A stretch of DNA of 64,000 bases. Source: Larix kaempferi. Lineage: Eukaryota; Streptophyta; Pinopsida; Pinales; Pinaceae. Of the stretch, positions 1 through 10,470 are shown piece after piece (position 1 is the first letter of the stretch; each line of letters begins with the position of its first letter). Made by a program: the position numbers and the translations under genes. The notes beneath the pieces are model-generated. The model did not search any database. It saw only the letters and a program-made list of their open reading frames with translations, and had not been told where the DNA came from. The stretch lies in NCBI GenBank assembly GCA_027924585.1, contig BSBM01000199.1, positions 12,652,501 through 12,716,500 of the forward strand. The letters are read 5' to 3'.

Positions 1-3000
1 CTTTCATCATATTAACATAGTTATTTTTTTTAGTGATAGATCATGCTTGCCCAAAAGTAACTGACTTTTTTGAGATAATGATTTTATATAAAAAATAAAA
101 ATGTGGTATATAAATAAAGCATCTAAATTTGATTTATGTGTCCACCGGTTCATACCTTACAACTGACCCACCCATTATGAGAAGACGAAAACTGATCCAA
201 TGAAGTAATGGTCACATGGACACGGGGAGCATTATATGCCCCTTCTTTTTAGTGGGTACCCTTCCTTAGTACATACGCGGATGATGGTGCGAGAGTTGGC
301 TCGGGCCATTACCCATTCAGTTAGCTTTGAGTTGAGCATATTATATGCAACGTGGTTTCCATGCATGAAGGGCACTCAACAAATAATCAACAGTTGTCAA
401 CAAATAATCCTGATGTCAATGGGTTTTTTAGTTGTCAATGTTAAGACGCGGCCAGTAAACTTGATCATAACAACAGCACAACTTCGCAGACTTCCCAAGA
501 TGATATTAGCTCTCTTAATGTACATATGTTCAAAGAACCTTGGGCATATGTCCATGTACTGTACAGTAACAATGACATTTGTCCTCGGTGCCTTGTGTCT
601 CCATTTTTGTTTATTGGTTTAGTGAACTTACTAGTCCACATCGAGCTACTCTTGGTGAATTGATCAAGATAGCGCGAGCATTGCATTAAAATTATACATA
701 TCACTATGGTTGCTTGATTGATTGTCTTGGTTGCTCAGGAGCTATGGAGGTATGAAGGACACAATGCTGAGAAGTTGGCTATTGCATTTTGGCTTATGAC
801 GATTCCAGATGGTATACTGAACCAAATTGTAAAAAACCTAAGTGTTTGTGGGGATTTCTACACTTCTACACCATTTTGGATTTTCACCGGTGTTCTTGAA
901 CCTTCGCTTGAAATTGGATTTTCATTCACCGGAATTGGATTGGGGTTACATTTCCTCCTTCATTCGCTCTAGTTGTGGTTTTTCTCGCTAGGTTTGGTCA
1001 TGGTGCTCTATGTGCTTGGTGTCTCTGTGTTTGGTAGGGGTTGTCGAGTACTCTAATTGTGTTCTGGATTTTCATTCATCGGAATTGGATTTGGGGTCAC
1101 ATTTCCTCCTGCATTCGCTCAGGTTGTGTTTGTTCTCACTCGGTTTGGCCGTGGTGCTCTATGTTTGGCAGGGGTTGTTGAATACTCTGTTCACGTTCTG
1201 GATTGAGCTACATGCCCTGGGAAGGGGTTTTGATTTTTCTTTGTGACTGGCAGATTGCAAAAAGGTGTTTTTTAATTAAAATTTACATTGGTTGGTGTAG
1301 GGCTTGCATGGAGCCGCGACGAGAGGGTCACAGGATGGATGAGGAAGGGACGGTTGGAGGGGTGGGCATTAATGCATTAAGACCGTTCTCGAGGTTTGAT
1401 CAATTAAATAATTTAAAAAAATAAAACATTTAATTTTGGAAAAATAGTGCTGCACTATTGCTACGTTTTCTCTACATGTCAACCAATTTTTGTAGCCCGA
1501 AACCATCATTTAGGCACTCAAAGGCTGCACCCACAAAAACATATACCTTATCATTTTCTAAATAAATAAAAAGTGATTGTTAGAAAAGTTGAAATTTGGC
1601 ATAGTTATGTAAATTTTCAATACATAAAACTTATATATTCGGAAACGTGATTCAATTTTCTACATTTCATCATTTTTACTCGATGCAAGATATCTTGTGT
1701 AAGCATCTAAAAAAACTCACGCAAGTTGAGAGATGCCTAATTTTTCAGTTTTCTATTGCATCTAACGCGCCAAAAGTGACCCTCATTAACTTGCACTCAC
1801 CCTTCAATCTTTCTTTTTGTCATGAAGATACTTTTCATCTATTCAAGTTCTTCAACAATATTGTTCTCTCGCGTGAGTAATACTCTTCTAGATATAATAT
1901 TATCTGCTTTTTAATATCGTATCTCCCAATTGTTTACAGTAAAAATTATTATAAATATTGTTATAAATGCTAGCATTAAACAAGTTATAAATGCTTGATC
2001 ATCATATTTTCTTCATAACCTCTTCCAAACTTTCATCTTCCTCTATCTCTCTTATTCATCCTTTACATTTCACATTCTTCTTCCTTATAGCCAATTTATT
2101 TTCCACCATTAAAGTATTCTAAAATTATTCTTTTATGAAATGAAATTATTTAGTGCCAAGTTCATTTTGAATCATAGATTTCAAACCATTTTCATATCTT
2201 TCTAATCTTATATCTTCAAAGTTCATCGAATCCAAAATGTGTTCCCAATATGTATAACGTTTTAACATATTGTCTCATAGTCCTTGCAATTTTCCTCAAA
2301 TTATGGAATTGTCTAAATAAATTCCATTGGTAGTACTGGTTTAGATAGGTTAAACCCCATTATAGCTAGTTAAGATATGGGGAGTTAGCTTGTTCTACAC
2401 AAAATCAACTCAAGTCTTTGAAAAACTCAAGATTACTTCTTACCAAAGCACATTTTATTACTAAAAGGTGAAGTAGCATCAATATCACTTTACAATTTTC
2501 AAGGATCAAACATTGAATTAGGAGAAAGAAGAAATTGTGCTTCCTACTCGACCAAACTTACAACTTTCACTTAGAAACTAACCCTTAAGGACTTGTTGCA
2601 CTACAACTTCCATTATTATTAAAAAATGAATTAAAAACATAATTCATAAATATTTAGAAAGTCAATGAAAAGGAATTTTGTAACCATCAAGGAATTTTAT
2701 AACAATCAATACGAAGTTTTTTAATAATAACAATTCATTTATAATATTGAATAATATTTTCATATTAATTTTTTTAATTAATATTTGTTTAAAGTGTGAT
2801 GACATTGTATTTTTTTTCAATTATGTTAAAAGTCATAGTATATTTTTCAATTATGTTAAAAGTCTTGGTTCCTTTGTCAAGAGGCGAGAAGGTAGGTGGA
2901 GTTACATATTATAGATAATCTTTTAAAGTTTAATAATATATAATCATTTTGATTTCTTTTTCCTTTGAACTTTATAAAAAGTTTATAAAAATAAAAAACA

Positions 3001-3034
3001 CCTAATAAATCATACTTCTCTCTTTGTAGTGGTC
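1..3034. other. non-coding flank upstream of TNL gene
   Basis: AT-rich DNA without a convincing gene. The open frames here are short, lack codon structure and match no family I know. The part from about 1,900 to 3,000 is made of A/T runs. Apart from the tandem duplication listed at 911-1203 I see no mobile-element termini or RNA gene. Confidence 0.6.
911..1203 (+). repeat. imperfect two-copy tandem repeat, about 140-150 bp unit
   Basis: Two successive blocks, about 911-1060 and 1061-1203, share the order GGATTTTCATTCA, GGAATTGGAT, CATTTCCTCC, CATTCGCTC, GGTGCTCTATG, GGGGTTGT, and the phrase GTTCTGGATT recurs at 1061 and 1195. The copies differ by small indels, so this is an old duplication. 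No coding function is visible. Confidence 0.7.
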
Positions 3035-3385
3035 ATTGACTGGAATAATTGAACACTTGAATAGGCTGACTTTGTCTCTTTGTAGTGGTTAGAGAATATG
3101 CAAATAGTCGAATACTTAATTATTAATTTGACTAGCACACCGCTGAGCGAGAGCTACAAATGAAATAATTTGCCCCACACATGAAGAAGTGGAGCTCTTC
3201 ACGCGTATTACCTGGGAAACCAACAACACTGAGTAGTGAGTCGTCAGCGATTACGTATTGACTAGAATAATTGAACACTTGAATAGGCTGACTTTGTCTC
3301 TTTGTAGTGGTTAGAGAATATGCAAATAGTCGAATACTTAATTATTAATTTGACTAGCACACCGCTGAGCGAGAGCTACAAATGA
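3035..3385 (+). promoter_or_regulatory. duplicated W-box-bearing block in TNL promoter
   Basis: A block of about 128 bp at 3035-3163 is repeated almost without change at 3257-3385, with about 93 bp between the copies. Each copy carries two TTGACT motifs (3036-3041 and 3128-3133; 3258-3263 and 3350-3355). TTGAC[C/T] is the W-box core bound by WRKY transcription factors, which control many plant defence genes. The second copy ends about 345 bp before the TNL start codon, so the block lies in the proximal promoter. The duplication is seen directly; its role in defence-responsive expression is inference. Confidence 0.6.
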
Positions 3386-3729
3386 CAAACGCGTGATGAG
3401 GGGTGTCGTCTCCCATTAAAACGCTTCACATTGAAAAACTCCACAATTTCGTTACCCGTTAAAACACTCACCGGGTAAACAGGGGCATCAGGTTTCGGTC
3501 CGTAACCTAGCAGCTGTGAATGAATATGATATCCTTGCATTGCAGTTTTGTTACCCCGATTGCTCAGTAATAAGAAATAGAGACACACAGCGTGCCAAAG
3601 CCCCGGAGATAACTTACAAGCAGCTGCAGGTAGCCACTTGTGAGCTCAACAACCAAACGAGTATTGAGGTAATTGAGTGCTCATCCCCAATCTCTCGCAT
3701 TACTTTGATATTATAGTGCACTGCATACC

Positions 3730-4271
3730 ATGGCATCTTCCTCCAACTCGGACTCGGCCTCGGCCTCCACCTCCACCTCCACGGCGGATTGCTACCAGTA
3801 CGATGTGTTTATCAATCACAGAGGTCCAGATGTTAAGGAAACATTTGCCAGAAATCTTTACAATAGCCTCAAGGCACATGGACTGCGTGTCTTCCTGGAC
3901 AAGGAAGAATTGCAGAAAGGAGAAAAGTTAATTTGTCAGATAGAAGGCGCTATTCAAACGGCCTCTGTACACATAGCTATTTTCTCTATCAATTATGCCC
4001 ACTCAAATTGGTGTCTAGATGAACTCGTGCTTATGCTGGAGCGTGAGTCAGGATCAACCATTCTCCCCGTATTCTTCGGTGTCCAACCTTCAGAACTTCG
4101 GTGGACGGAGGGAGAAAAAGGAGTGTATGCTCAAGCCCTGCGCTCGCTCCAAAATAAGAGAACATCCGATTCTATGCAACCCCGTTACGATTCCGAAACT
4201 ATCGAAAAATGGAAGAAGGCTCTCTATGATGTTGCATCAATCAGCGGTTTCGAGCTGGAAGCGTATAATGG
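3730..4271 (+). CDS. TNL exon 1: TIR domain
   Basis: Encodes about 181 residues. After a Ser/Ala/Thr-rich leader of some 20 residues comes a complete TIR domain: YDVFINHRGPD (first beta strand and BB-loop side), then the FLDKEELQKGE stretch, then SINYAHSNWCLDEL, where the glutamate of WCLDEL occupies the position of the catalytic Glu of plant TIR NADases, and PVFFGVQPSELR further on. The exon ends in phase 2 at AATGG followed by GTGAGA (donor at 4272); the split glycine codon is completed by the first base of exon 2, which is the usual TIR/NBS intron position in plant TNLs. Confidence 0.9.
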
Positions 4272-4388
4272 GTGAGACCTCTAACTCTCCGAGATCGTTT
4301 GTGTTAAGCTTTTTTTGATTTGTTGGATTCTTAGGTATATCATACTTGATCTAGGCTTTTCTTAATAGTAATTTTATTCTGGATACAG

Positions 4389-5449
4389 TGACGAAGAGAA
4401 GCTGCTGGCTGATGTCGTGGAACGAGTGGTAGAAACAGTTCCAAAAACACCCTTGGATGTCTCCAAATATCCAACCGGATTGGATGACAAAGTAAAAGAT
4501 TTTGAAGAAAGTGTGTTATGGCAGCCCCAGAAAAGTGGGGAGGCTAGGGTTGTAGGAATTGTTGGGCTTGGTGGGGTTGGCAAAACGACTCTGGCAAAAG
4601 AATTCTTCAACCGTGCGCGAACAAATTACCGTCGTTCTTGTTTTCTATTTGATGTCAGAGAAAAAGTCTCTAGAAGCTCTCTAAATTCCTTGCAAAGTAG
4701 ACTTCTTACAGACTTGGCTCAGCTGAAAGATGTGCAAATAAACAGCACTGCCGAAGGTATAGGGAAGCTTAGAAAGCACCTCTCTTCTTTTCACGCTCTT
4801 ATCATTTTAGATGATGTCGATCATCTTGAGCAGCTGGAAGCGTTAATTTCACCAGCAAAGGATGTCCTTGATCCGAGGAGCTTAATTCTGGTTACGTCTC
4901 GTAATAAGGACATACTTACAAGTTGGGGAATTGGAGATTTATTTATTTACCGGCTAAAAGGCCTCAATTCCCAACACTCCACAGAGCTCTTCTGCTCGCA
5001 CGCATTCCACCGTCCTCATCCTGAGGCAGGATTTGAACAAGTGGAGAAGCAAGATACTTCCCGAGGATATAAAGAATACACTGAAAATTAGCTACGACAG
5101 TCTCGATGAAGAGGAGAAGCAAATATTTTTAGACATTACCTGTTTCTTCATAGGACAAAACAAGGATACAGCTATCAGGATATGGGACGGATCCGGGTGG
5201 GAAGGATCACTGGGTCTTCAGAATCTACAGAACAAGTGCCTCGTGGATGTGGAGGTGGAGAACAAGTACCAGCTGGTGGCGGAAGTGGAGGGGAATTGGA
5301 TTGATGTGGAGTCTGGTGGGAAAGAATGTATAACAATGCACGACCACCTAAGAGACCTCGGCAGAGATCTGGCGGAGAAAGAAACTGTGGAGAAAGAAAC
5401 TGTGCATCGTAGTTGGTGCGTAACCAACAACCTATTGGACCAATCAGCG
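4389..5449 (+). CDS. TNL exon 2: NB-ARC domain with deletion/frameshift
   Basis: Begins after the acceptor GATACAG. In order it shows the P-loop GLGGVGKTT (4564-4590), the RNBS-A-like CFLFDVREKV, kinase-2 LIILDDVD (4798-4821), RNBS-B LILVTSRN and a helix ending in FCSHAFH. Then, at about 5036-5042, frame 1 ends without a GLPL motif, and frame 2 resumes directly with ILPEDIKNTLKISYDSLDE and FLDITCFF, typical of ARC1/ARC2. The MHD motif is present as MHDHLRDLG from 5336. About 40 residues seem to be missing at the frame switch. The exon ends at TCAGCG before GTACGT (donor at 5450), phase 0 in the second frame. Confidence 0.85.
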
Positions 5450-5567
5450 GTACGTATTTGAAGTTTTAGTCCGACTTTCAAGATAGGGGCGTGATCTGTT
5501 TAATTTTGAATTCCTTAATTTTGCAGGATGTCAAGATTTTTCTAACAATTTCCACATAACAATTTAG

Positions 5568-5804
5568 GTGCGTGAAATCAAAAACCTTGCGGATTGCAGT
5601 CTGGCAAATGAGCGGAGGTTGCACATGTTTCACGGTAAAGGTTATTGTGTGGATAGTGTATTCAGCGTTGGGCAGCAACTAGTATGGCTCCTCTGGAGTT
5701 ACTGTGCGTACTCCTCTTTACCTTCCTGGATTCCAGTTAAAGATTTAAGAGTTCTACAAATACATAGAAGCGATTTCAAAACACTGTGGCAACATGAATA
5801 TCAG
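5568..5804 (+). CDS. TNL exon 3: NB-ARC/LRR linker
   Basis: A 79-codon exon between acceptor AATTTAG and donor CAG/GTAGGT, open throughout and phase 0 at both ends. It encodes the stretch after the MHD motif (VREIKNLADCSLANERR, then LRVLQIHRSDFKTLW), which in TNLs bridges ARC2 to the first leucine-rich repeats. An upstream acceptor at 5526 (TTGCAG) was not chosen because that frame hits TAA within a dozen codons. Confidence 0.7.
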
Positions 5805-5908
5805 GTAGGTACTCATGTAATTTTTTGATGAAACGTTGTTTTTATTGCAAAAACTGTCTTCATATACCTGCACAATGCACAGAAATTGACATCTAGGGAG
5901 CATTGCAG

Positions 5909-7390
5909 GCACCTCTGCAGTTGAGGGAGTTGCATATCGTAACTGCTAGGCTGGTAAAGATTCCAGAGTCCATAGGGAATCTGAAGCACCTCGAGAAGGT
6001 TATCCTGCATCCTTACCAGATTGTCCCGATTGTCCCGCATCAAATGCATCTGAAATCTTTGCCAGATGAGTACGGTCAGCTGCAGTCCCTGAAGCACTTG
6101 GAGTTAAGTAAGTGTTCAAAAATGACGTCGCTGCCAGCTTCTTTTTGGAACTTGACCAATCTCGAGTATATTAACTTGTCTAGCTGCCGCGGCTTGAAAA
6201 TGCTTCCAGATTCCTTTGGGAATTTAACCAAGCTCCAGCATATTGACTTGGCTGAGTGCAAGGAATTGCAGAGGCTCCCAAATTCTTTCAGGAATTTAAT
6301 ACAACTTAAATTTCTGTCTTTGAGGAAGTGTAAGCAGTTGACCATGTCGAAGGAAACCCTGGGAAAGATCACCACACTTGAATACTTAAGTCTGTCGGGT
6401 TGTGAGAATATTAAAGTATTGCCTCCCCAGCTTACATATCAATTGTTCTTGCGAAAATTGCATTTGGCATCTGACTTCAATGAACTACCAGGTGCTGTTG
6501 GAGACCTAACTAATTTGAAGATTCTGAGTTTAGGAAGCTCTTGCTTGGAAATGCTGCCACCTTCGTTCGGTTATCTAAGGAGCTTGGAGGAATTGGAGCT
6601 CTACTTTTGCCCCTTCATATGTTTCCCTGATTCCATTAGAATGTTGACTCAGTTGAAAAAGTTGAGAATCTCAGTCTTCGAAAATCTTGAAATCTTAGAA
6701 ATAAAAGAATGCTCGTCAAGAGAACTGAGAATCTCAGTGTCCGAAAATCTTGAACAGTTAGAAATGGACGAATGTCCCTCAAGAGAACTAACTTTCAAAA
6801 ATGTCGGAGGGGAGATTGAAACAGCAACCAATTCTACAGGGTTACAAGGAGCGTTGAGTAAGCTGGACGCTTCTGAGGTAACCTATCCTAAAGATGTTTT
6901 CCCCAACCTTCAGCATCTCCAAATCGACCAGTGTGATCGTCTGGTGGAGGTTGGAGCATTGCCAACCACCCTCACAAAATTACGGATAAAAGGTTGTCCT
7001 AGGTTGAGAAAAATCAGAGGGCTTAGTACTCTTGCAAAACTTCAAACATTACACATTAGCTGCTGCAAAGAACTAGAGGAACTACCAACTCTTGAAACAT
7101 TGGTATCTTTGGAGGTGTTGCGAGCATATGAATGTGTTAACCTGAAGCGCATACAGGGGTTGGCGCAGCTGACAAAGTTCCAAAGACTGTACATTAATGG
7201 TTGCTATGAGTTAGAAGAGCTGCCCGGTGTTGAGCATTTGAAGACGGTTGATATCTCTCGATGTCCCAAACTGCAGTGGAGCGAGGAAGAAGTCAATTAC
7301 TACAAGCAGCAATCGCAGCCGGATGTGGCGTTGATCTTCAAATTTGTCTTTGCGGCAACAGTGTTATATGGTCTGTCGTTAATCTTCTGA
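5909..7390 (+). CDS. TNL exon 4: leucine-rich repeats and hydrophobic C-terminus
   Basis: Starts after acceptor CATTGCAG and runs to TGA at 7388. It holds two LRR blocks: about eight repeats of roughly 24 residues with the plant pattern LxxLxxLxLSxCxxLxxLPxSFGNL (about 5,910-6,660), and a second block after about 6,890 with repeats such as LRIKGCPRLRKIRGLSTLAKL. Between them lies a tandem 21-residue duplication. The last 20 or so residues, ending FAATVLYGLSLIF, are strongly hydrophobic and directly precede the stop, resembling a tail anchor. Soluble TNLs usually do not end this way. Confidence 0.85.
   Translation, partial: APLQLRELHIVTARLVKIPESIGNLKHLEKVILHPYQIVPIVPHQMHLKSLPDEYGQLQSLKHLELSKCSKMTSLPASFWNLTNLEYINLSSCRGLKMLPDSFGNLTKLQHIDLAECKELQRLPNSFRNLIQLKFLSLRKCKQLTMSKETLGKITTLEYLSLSGCENIKVLPPQLTYQLFLRKLHLASDFNELPGAVGDLTNLKILSLGSSCLEMLPPSFGYLRSLEELELYFCPFICFPDSIRMLTQLKKLRISVFENLEILEIKECSSRELRISVSENLEQLEMDECPSRELTFKNVGGEIETATNSTGLQGALSKLDASEVTYPKDVFPNLQHLQIDQCDRLVEVGALPTTLTKLRIKGCPRLRKIRGLSTLAKLQTLHISCCKELEELPTLETLVSLEVLRAYECVNLKRIQGLAQLTKFQRLYINGCYELEELPGVEHLKTVDISRCPKLQWSEEEVNYYKQQSQPDVALIFKFVFAATVLYGLSLIF
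6662..6787 (+). repeat. 63-bp tandem duplication inside TNL LRR exon
   Basis: Two adjacent 63-bp units (6662-6724, 6725-6787) encode LRISVFENLEILEIKECSSRE and a diverged LRISVSENLEQLEMDECPSRE copy. The period is a multiple of three, so the frame is kept. It adds a short non-canonical repeat between the two LRR blocks. Confidence 0.8.
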
Positions 7391-7456
7391 GATATTGCGT
7401 TGTTCTTCCAATTTGTCATTGTAGTAGCAGTGTTATATGGTCTGTCGTTAATCTTC
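7328..7456 (+). repeat. 69-bp tandem duplication spanning TNL stop codon
   Basis: The block from 7328 that encodes the hydrophobic C-terminal tail is repeated at 7397-7456 (shared phrases AGTGTTATATGGTCTGTCG and TTAATCTTC). The first copy runs straight into TGA, the second into CAAATCATAA. The second copy lies in the 3' untranslated part. Confidence 0.75.
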
Positions 7457-8074
7457 AAATCATAACCAAAATTATAATATGATTATTTGACACTAGTCGT
7501 GGATGCACTAAATTTTGTTCTATTTATTGTTATAAAATATCCAGTGCAAGCGGACGAGGACTTTTCGCGCCTTCCATTGTCGATTATTTCAGTTGCATTT
7601 AATGTTTTATTAAACGGTTTTATTTTATGGTGTCCATTTATCTGGTATGACAGATTTTAATGTAACCATATATTATTTCATTTTCACTTTCTTTAACAAA
7701 AGCGAAGAGATTTATTCGCTGTCTGGAATATGCTATTAAGAAGGCTTCATGGTTGCTTTTAGTACCTGCAAAATGGCACAAATCACAAATTAGTTAAGTG
7801 CAATTTAAACACCCTCTTCACTGCACTCACTCTCATAATTAAACAAAACTGCCCAATATGGGCGGAACCAACATAGAGTTTGTTGTTTAACTTCCTAATG
7901 GCGCTCTGGTTTTAACAACTAAATTACAAATGGAAAACTTGTGTTTGGATAACCAACACTCCAATCAATGTAAATATATATATATGAAATGTCTGCAAGA
8001 TTCCATGGGCTTCGATTTTCGATTAGTGAAGAAGTGATTGTTAATTTCTCCCCTTGAATGTTCCTACTTGAGGT

Positions 8075-8518
8075 AGAAAGCTCATCTCAAACCACTAATG
8101 TTTTCATAATTTAATATTTTATTAATGTTGGTCAAACAGTTGTGATTGAAAATAAATTTGAAAATAAAAGATAAATTATCTAACTAGCACATCTGCATCA
8201 CTTGATGCAGATGAAAACGCCGATAGGGATCACAAATTGAGTGCGATGCTAAAGGTTCTATAGAACAAAAATGAAAAATCTTTCTCGGCTTGGAGGGAGA
8301 AAGCTCATCTCAAACCATTAATGTTTTCATAATTTAATATTTTATTAATGTTGGTCAAACAGTTGTGATTGAAAATAAATTTGAAAATAAAAGATAAATT
8401 ATCTAACTAGCACATCTGCATCACTTGATGCAGATGAAAACGCCAATAGGGATCACAAATTCACAAATTGAGTGCGATGCTAAAGGTTCTATAGAACAAA
8501 AATGGAAAATCTTTCTCA
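8075..8518. repeat. 223-bp tandem duplication containing a palindrome
   Basis: The segment beginning AGAAAGCTCATCTCAAACC at 8075 is repeated from 8298 with few differences. Each copy contains a near-perfect hairpin: CATCTGCATCA, two bases, TGATGCAGATG. The hairpin resembles the terminal or internal palindromes of small non-autonomous elements, but no target duplication could be identified. Confidence 0.8.
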
Positions 8519-9298
8519 GCCATTGAACAAAATTGATTGCTTTACTATGTCCCGGGATCGAAACTCTCTCTTTCTCCAACCAAAAAATTTAAAAAATAAA
8601 TAAATAAAATTTATAATTGATTTAGCATTGATAATGATTAAGCAAAAAGATTACGTTCCACATGTTCAACTCTCTCCAACCAACAAAGCCACGATGAAAG
8701 AATCCACATTGACTTATACGATAATTGTACATTGTCGGCATACATCAGTATTGCTAATTACCGTGTAAGTCACTCAATCAAATTTGTCGCCAATAGATAA
8801 CGGGAAAAAAAGGGGTAACATTCAACACTAAGTGCAGAGAATAACAGCAAGGATATGGCAGACTGTAAGGTGTCCAGATAATTCGCACAGCCCTATAACA
8901 ACAGAATAGAAACTGTATGAAATAAAAAGAAAAGGAGGAACAGTCTTCAAGACAAACGGTTCCCAATCGATCCCGTACTAATATCAAATAAACAAGAGTA
9001 TGTTTGATGTTTACAAAACAAGAACAATATCTGTACTAAGGGAGTTTATAAACAACCTCTGTAATAAATTACATTACCATTTAAATAATATTTCCACACA
9101 AACAAAAGAAATAGAGAGTCGATCCCTATACTTACTTTAATGAAAAACACGAGTTAAATCAAATCGACATCATACTATCTATGTATGGCTTCACAAGGTT
9201 AACACAATTACATGAGGTATGCGCAGATGTCAACACTATAAAGTCTGCAGAAAATCGATTCCTGATGGAAGTAGTTGTATAACTAAAACAATCGTTTA

Positions 9299-9424
9299 GC
9301 AGAGATCTAGGTTTTGAATTTAAACAACCAGTAGATCTAGGTTTTGAATTTAAACAACCAGTAGATCTAGGTTTTGAATTTAAACAACCAGCAGAGATCT
9401 AGGTTTTGAATTTAAACAACCAGT
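9299..9424. repeat. about four tandem copies of a 30-bp unit
   Basis: The unit AGATCTAGGTTTTGAATTTA plus AACAACCAG(T/C) occurs four times in a row, the copies being nearly identical. One junction carries a few extra bases. Near identity suggests a recent minisatellite expansion; no function is visible. Confidence 0.85.
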
Positions 9425-10017
9425 AATTTTATGCATCAATACACAAAATCGTTTTTCATAGAGGAAGTTAAATAACAAATAATACTTACCTCGGTATTAA
9501 CCACCGAGTGCCAATATCAATGTTACTCTATATAAACACAACAAATTCACAAATCTAGAATATGTAGAGCTTAACAAGGATTCAAGAGTTGCACCCGAGG
9601 AAGCTTCATAAAGTAATTTAAAGTTTTATAATATCAACAATTATGTCAAAGATCGATGGGTCTCGTTGAATATATTTGTTCTCCATATAGTGTCTGCAGA
9701 TTATAGATGTTCTTAGCAGAGTCTGAGCTCTCTTTTATAAATACATCTAGTCTATGTCATATTACTAGATCTCTTATCTAACAAAAATAAAATGAGAATT
9801 CTGATTCATTATAACCAAAATTAAAGCTATTCGATCCATTACAGTCACACGATATAAACAAATTCCAACATTTTTAAAAGAATAACTGCTCACCAATACA
9901 AATACCTATAACAATCGATTTCACCATGATTTGAACATTAACAATTTTGTAATAATAAAATTGTAGAATAATCCATCAAATGTGAAATTGTAGAATAATC
10001 CATCAATTCAAAAAAAC

Positions 10018-10470
10018 GCACAGCAACACACGTTCTCCGTTCTGCAGGCTCTGACTATGAACCAGAGGCTCGGCTCCAAGGGTTTCCAAATACCGGCTGG
10101 ATCGTTCTCTGTTTTCTCCCTGGTGTCTCTCATCGCATGGTTGTCGTCCTACGAGAGGGTAGTAGTACCCATCGCCAGGCGCACTACAAGAAATAACAGG
10201 GGTATCACCATGTTTCAGAGAATGGGGATCGGATTCATCATTTTAGCACTATCAATGCTCGTGGCCGGTTTAGTCGAAATGAAACGAAGGGGCACCGCGC
10301 AAAGCCATGGCCTGGCGGACCAACCGTCAGCCACAGTCCCATCCCTGCGCTGTGGCTTGTTCCCCAGTTTTGCACGATCAGGTCCCGATTCCGGCCAGGA
10401 TGCGTAGCACAGCGGGATCCTGGAGTTCTTTTAACTTCAGATCATATAGGGCAAGGGATCGTTTCAATGT
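10018..10470 (+). pseudogene. NRT1/PTR family (NPF) transporter gene fragment
   Basis: The stretch TFSVLQALTMNQRLGS, FQIPAGSFSVFSLVSLIAWL, YERVVVPIARR, RGITMFQRMGIGFIILALSM, LVEMKRR and SHGLADQPSATVP matches the late transmembrane region of plant NPF (nitrate/peptide) proton-coupled transporters, whose last exon carries this order of motifs. Two hydrophobic helices are visible. After ATVP the frame is lost: LWLVPQF and GILEFF appear in other frames with stops between them, where an intact gene would go on into the WWLxPQF and LEFFY region. No other NPF exons were found, so it is a 3'-part fragment, perhaps carried here by a mobile element or left from an old gene. The call rests on motif memory, not an alignment. 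Confidence 0.75.

Larger units (their letters stand above)
3730..7390 (+). pseudogene. TIR-NBS-LRR (TNL) immune receptor gene, probably inactivated
   Basis: Four exons can be traced: 3730-4271, 4389-5449, 5568-5804 and 5909-7390, joined by GT-AG introns of 117, 118 and 104 bp. The order TIR, NB-ARC, linker, LRR is that of intracellular immune receptors, where TIR is an NADase/signalling domain, NB-ARC an ATP switch and the LRR senses ligand or effector. The start ATG at 3730 sits in a good plant context (ACCATGGC). The gene is damaged near 5036: the reading frame changes and the segment that should hold the GLPL motif, between RNBS-B and the ARC2 helices, is absent. Everything else is open, including three splice junctions, so the damage looks recent. 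A genuine truncated TIR-NBS product ending at the stop just after 5088 remains possible. Confidence 0.85.
7457..10017. other. non-coding interval downstream of TNL gene
   Basis: No gene seen. AT-rich DNA containing the 223-bp tandem duplication at 8075-8518 and the 30-bp repeats at 9299-9424, listed separately. The short minus-strand frame at 8778-8987 shows no family resemblance. Confidence 0.6.

Noticed and set aside
236-622. 128-codon frame on the plus strand
   Set aside because: No domain, odd composition and an overlapping frame on the other strand; it lies in AT-rich flank without splice or promoter context.
5521-5567. Alternative TNL exon 3 acceptor at 5526 (TTGCAG)
   Set aside because: Its frame meets TAA in about eleven codons, whereas the acceptor at 5567 gives a fully open exon in the right phase.
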